From Rhodospirillaceae bacterium (GTDB lineage: Bacteria > Pseudomonadota > Alphaproteobacteria > UBA828), in the NCBI GenBank assembly GCA_028819955.1, contig JAPPKP010000111.1, positions 1-5,042 of the forward strand: a stretch of 5,042 nt of DNA, given 5' to 3'. The position numbers and the translations under genes were made by a program. The notes below the pieces were generated by a model. That model was not told the origin of the DNA. It searched no databases and saw nothing but the letters and a program-made list of their open reading frames with translations. Shown piece by piece: positions 5,035 through 5,042 of this stretch. The stretch's first letter is position 1. Each line of letters opens with the position of its first letter.

Positions 5035-5042
5035 GGCCCGTA

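Overview
This is a GC-rich bacterial window in which all seven supportable genes lie on the minus strand, so transcription runs from the right edge to the left. Strong GC bias at third codon positions leaves long empty open frames on the opposite strand; these are not genes. The families present (a bile-acid:sodium-symporter-type transporter, a Mov34/JAMM M67 peptidase, a low-specificity threonine aldolase of the ECGAPE type, and an Arg-less Rid protein) and the Shine-Dalgarno-led, tightly packed organisation suggest a proteobacterium, most likely an alphaproteobacterium. That placement is inference from family resemblance; there is no rRNA or marker gene.

Layout in transcription order. (1) 5034-4678: a small, probably membrane-anchored protein of unknown function. 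(2) 4681-4217: a JAMM metallopeptidase whose GTG start overlaps the previous stop as GTGA. (3) 4213-3164: low-specificity L-threonine aldolase, 3 nt after the peptidase stop. These three look like one operon. After an 85-nt gap comes a second tight unit: (4) 3078-2686, a Rid (YjgF/YER057c/UK114) family protein; (5) 2643-2269, a single-domain rhodanese, preceded by an intercistronic hairpin; (6) 2272-1013, a class V aminotransferase-fold PLP enzyme, joined to the rhodanese by an ATGA overlap. After a further 106-nt gap comes (7) 906-52, a sodium-coupled BASS-family transporter. The left 51 bases are AT-rich and hold no gene.

The central cassette is the most interesting part. The PLP enzyme resembles cysteine desulfurases but has tyrosine where the persulfide-carrying cysteine should be. 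It is translationally coupled to a rhodanese that does have an intact catalytic cysteine. The co-encoded Rid protein lacks the arginine that defines RidA proper. Together with the threonine aldolase and the transporter this suggests uptake and breakdown of an amino acid or related compound, perhaps sulfur-containing, but the substrate cannot be read from the sequence. All individual families are known. Any novelty would be in the combination and in the altered active sites. No CRISPR array, RNA gene, insertion sequence or prophage element was found.
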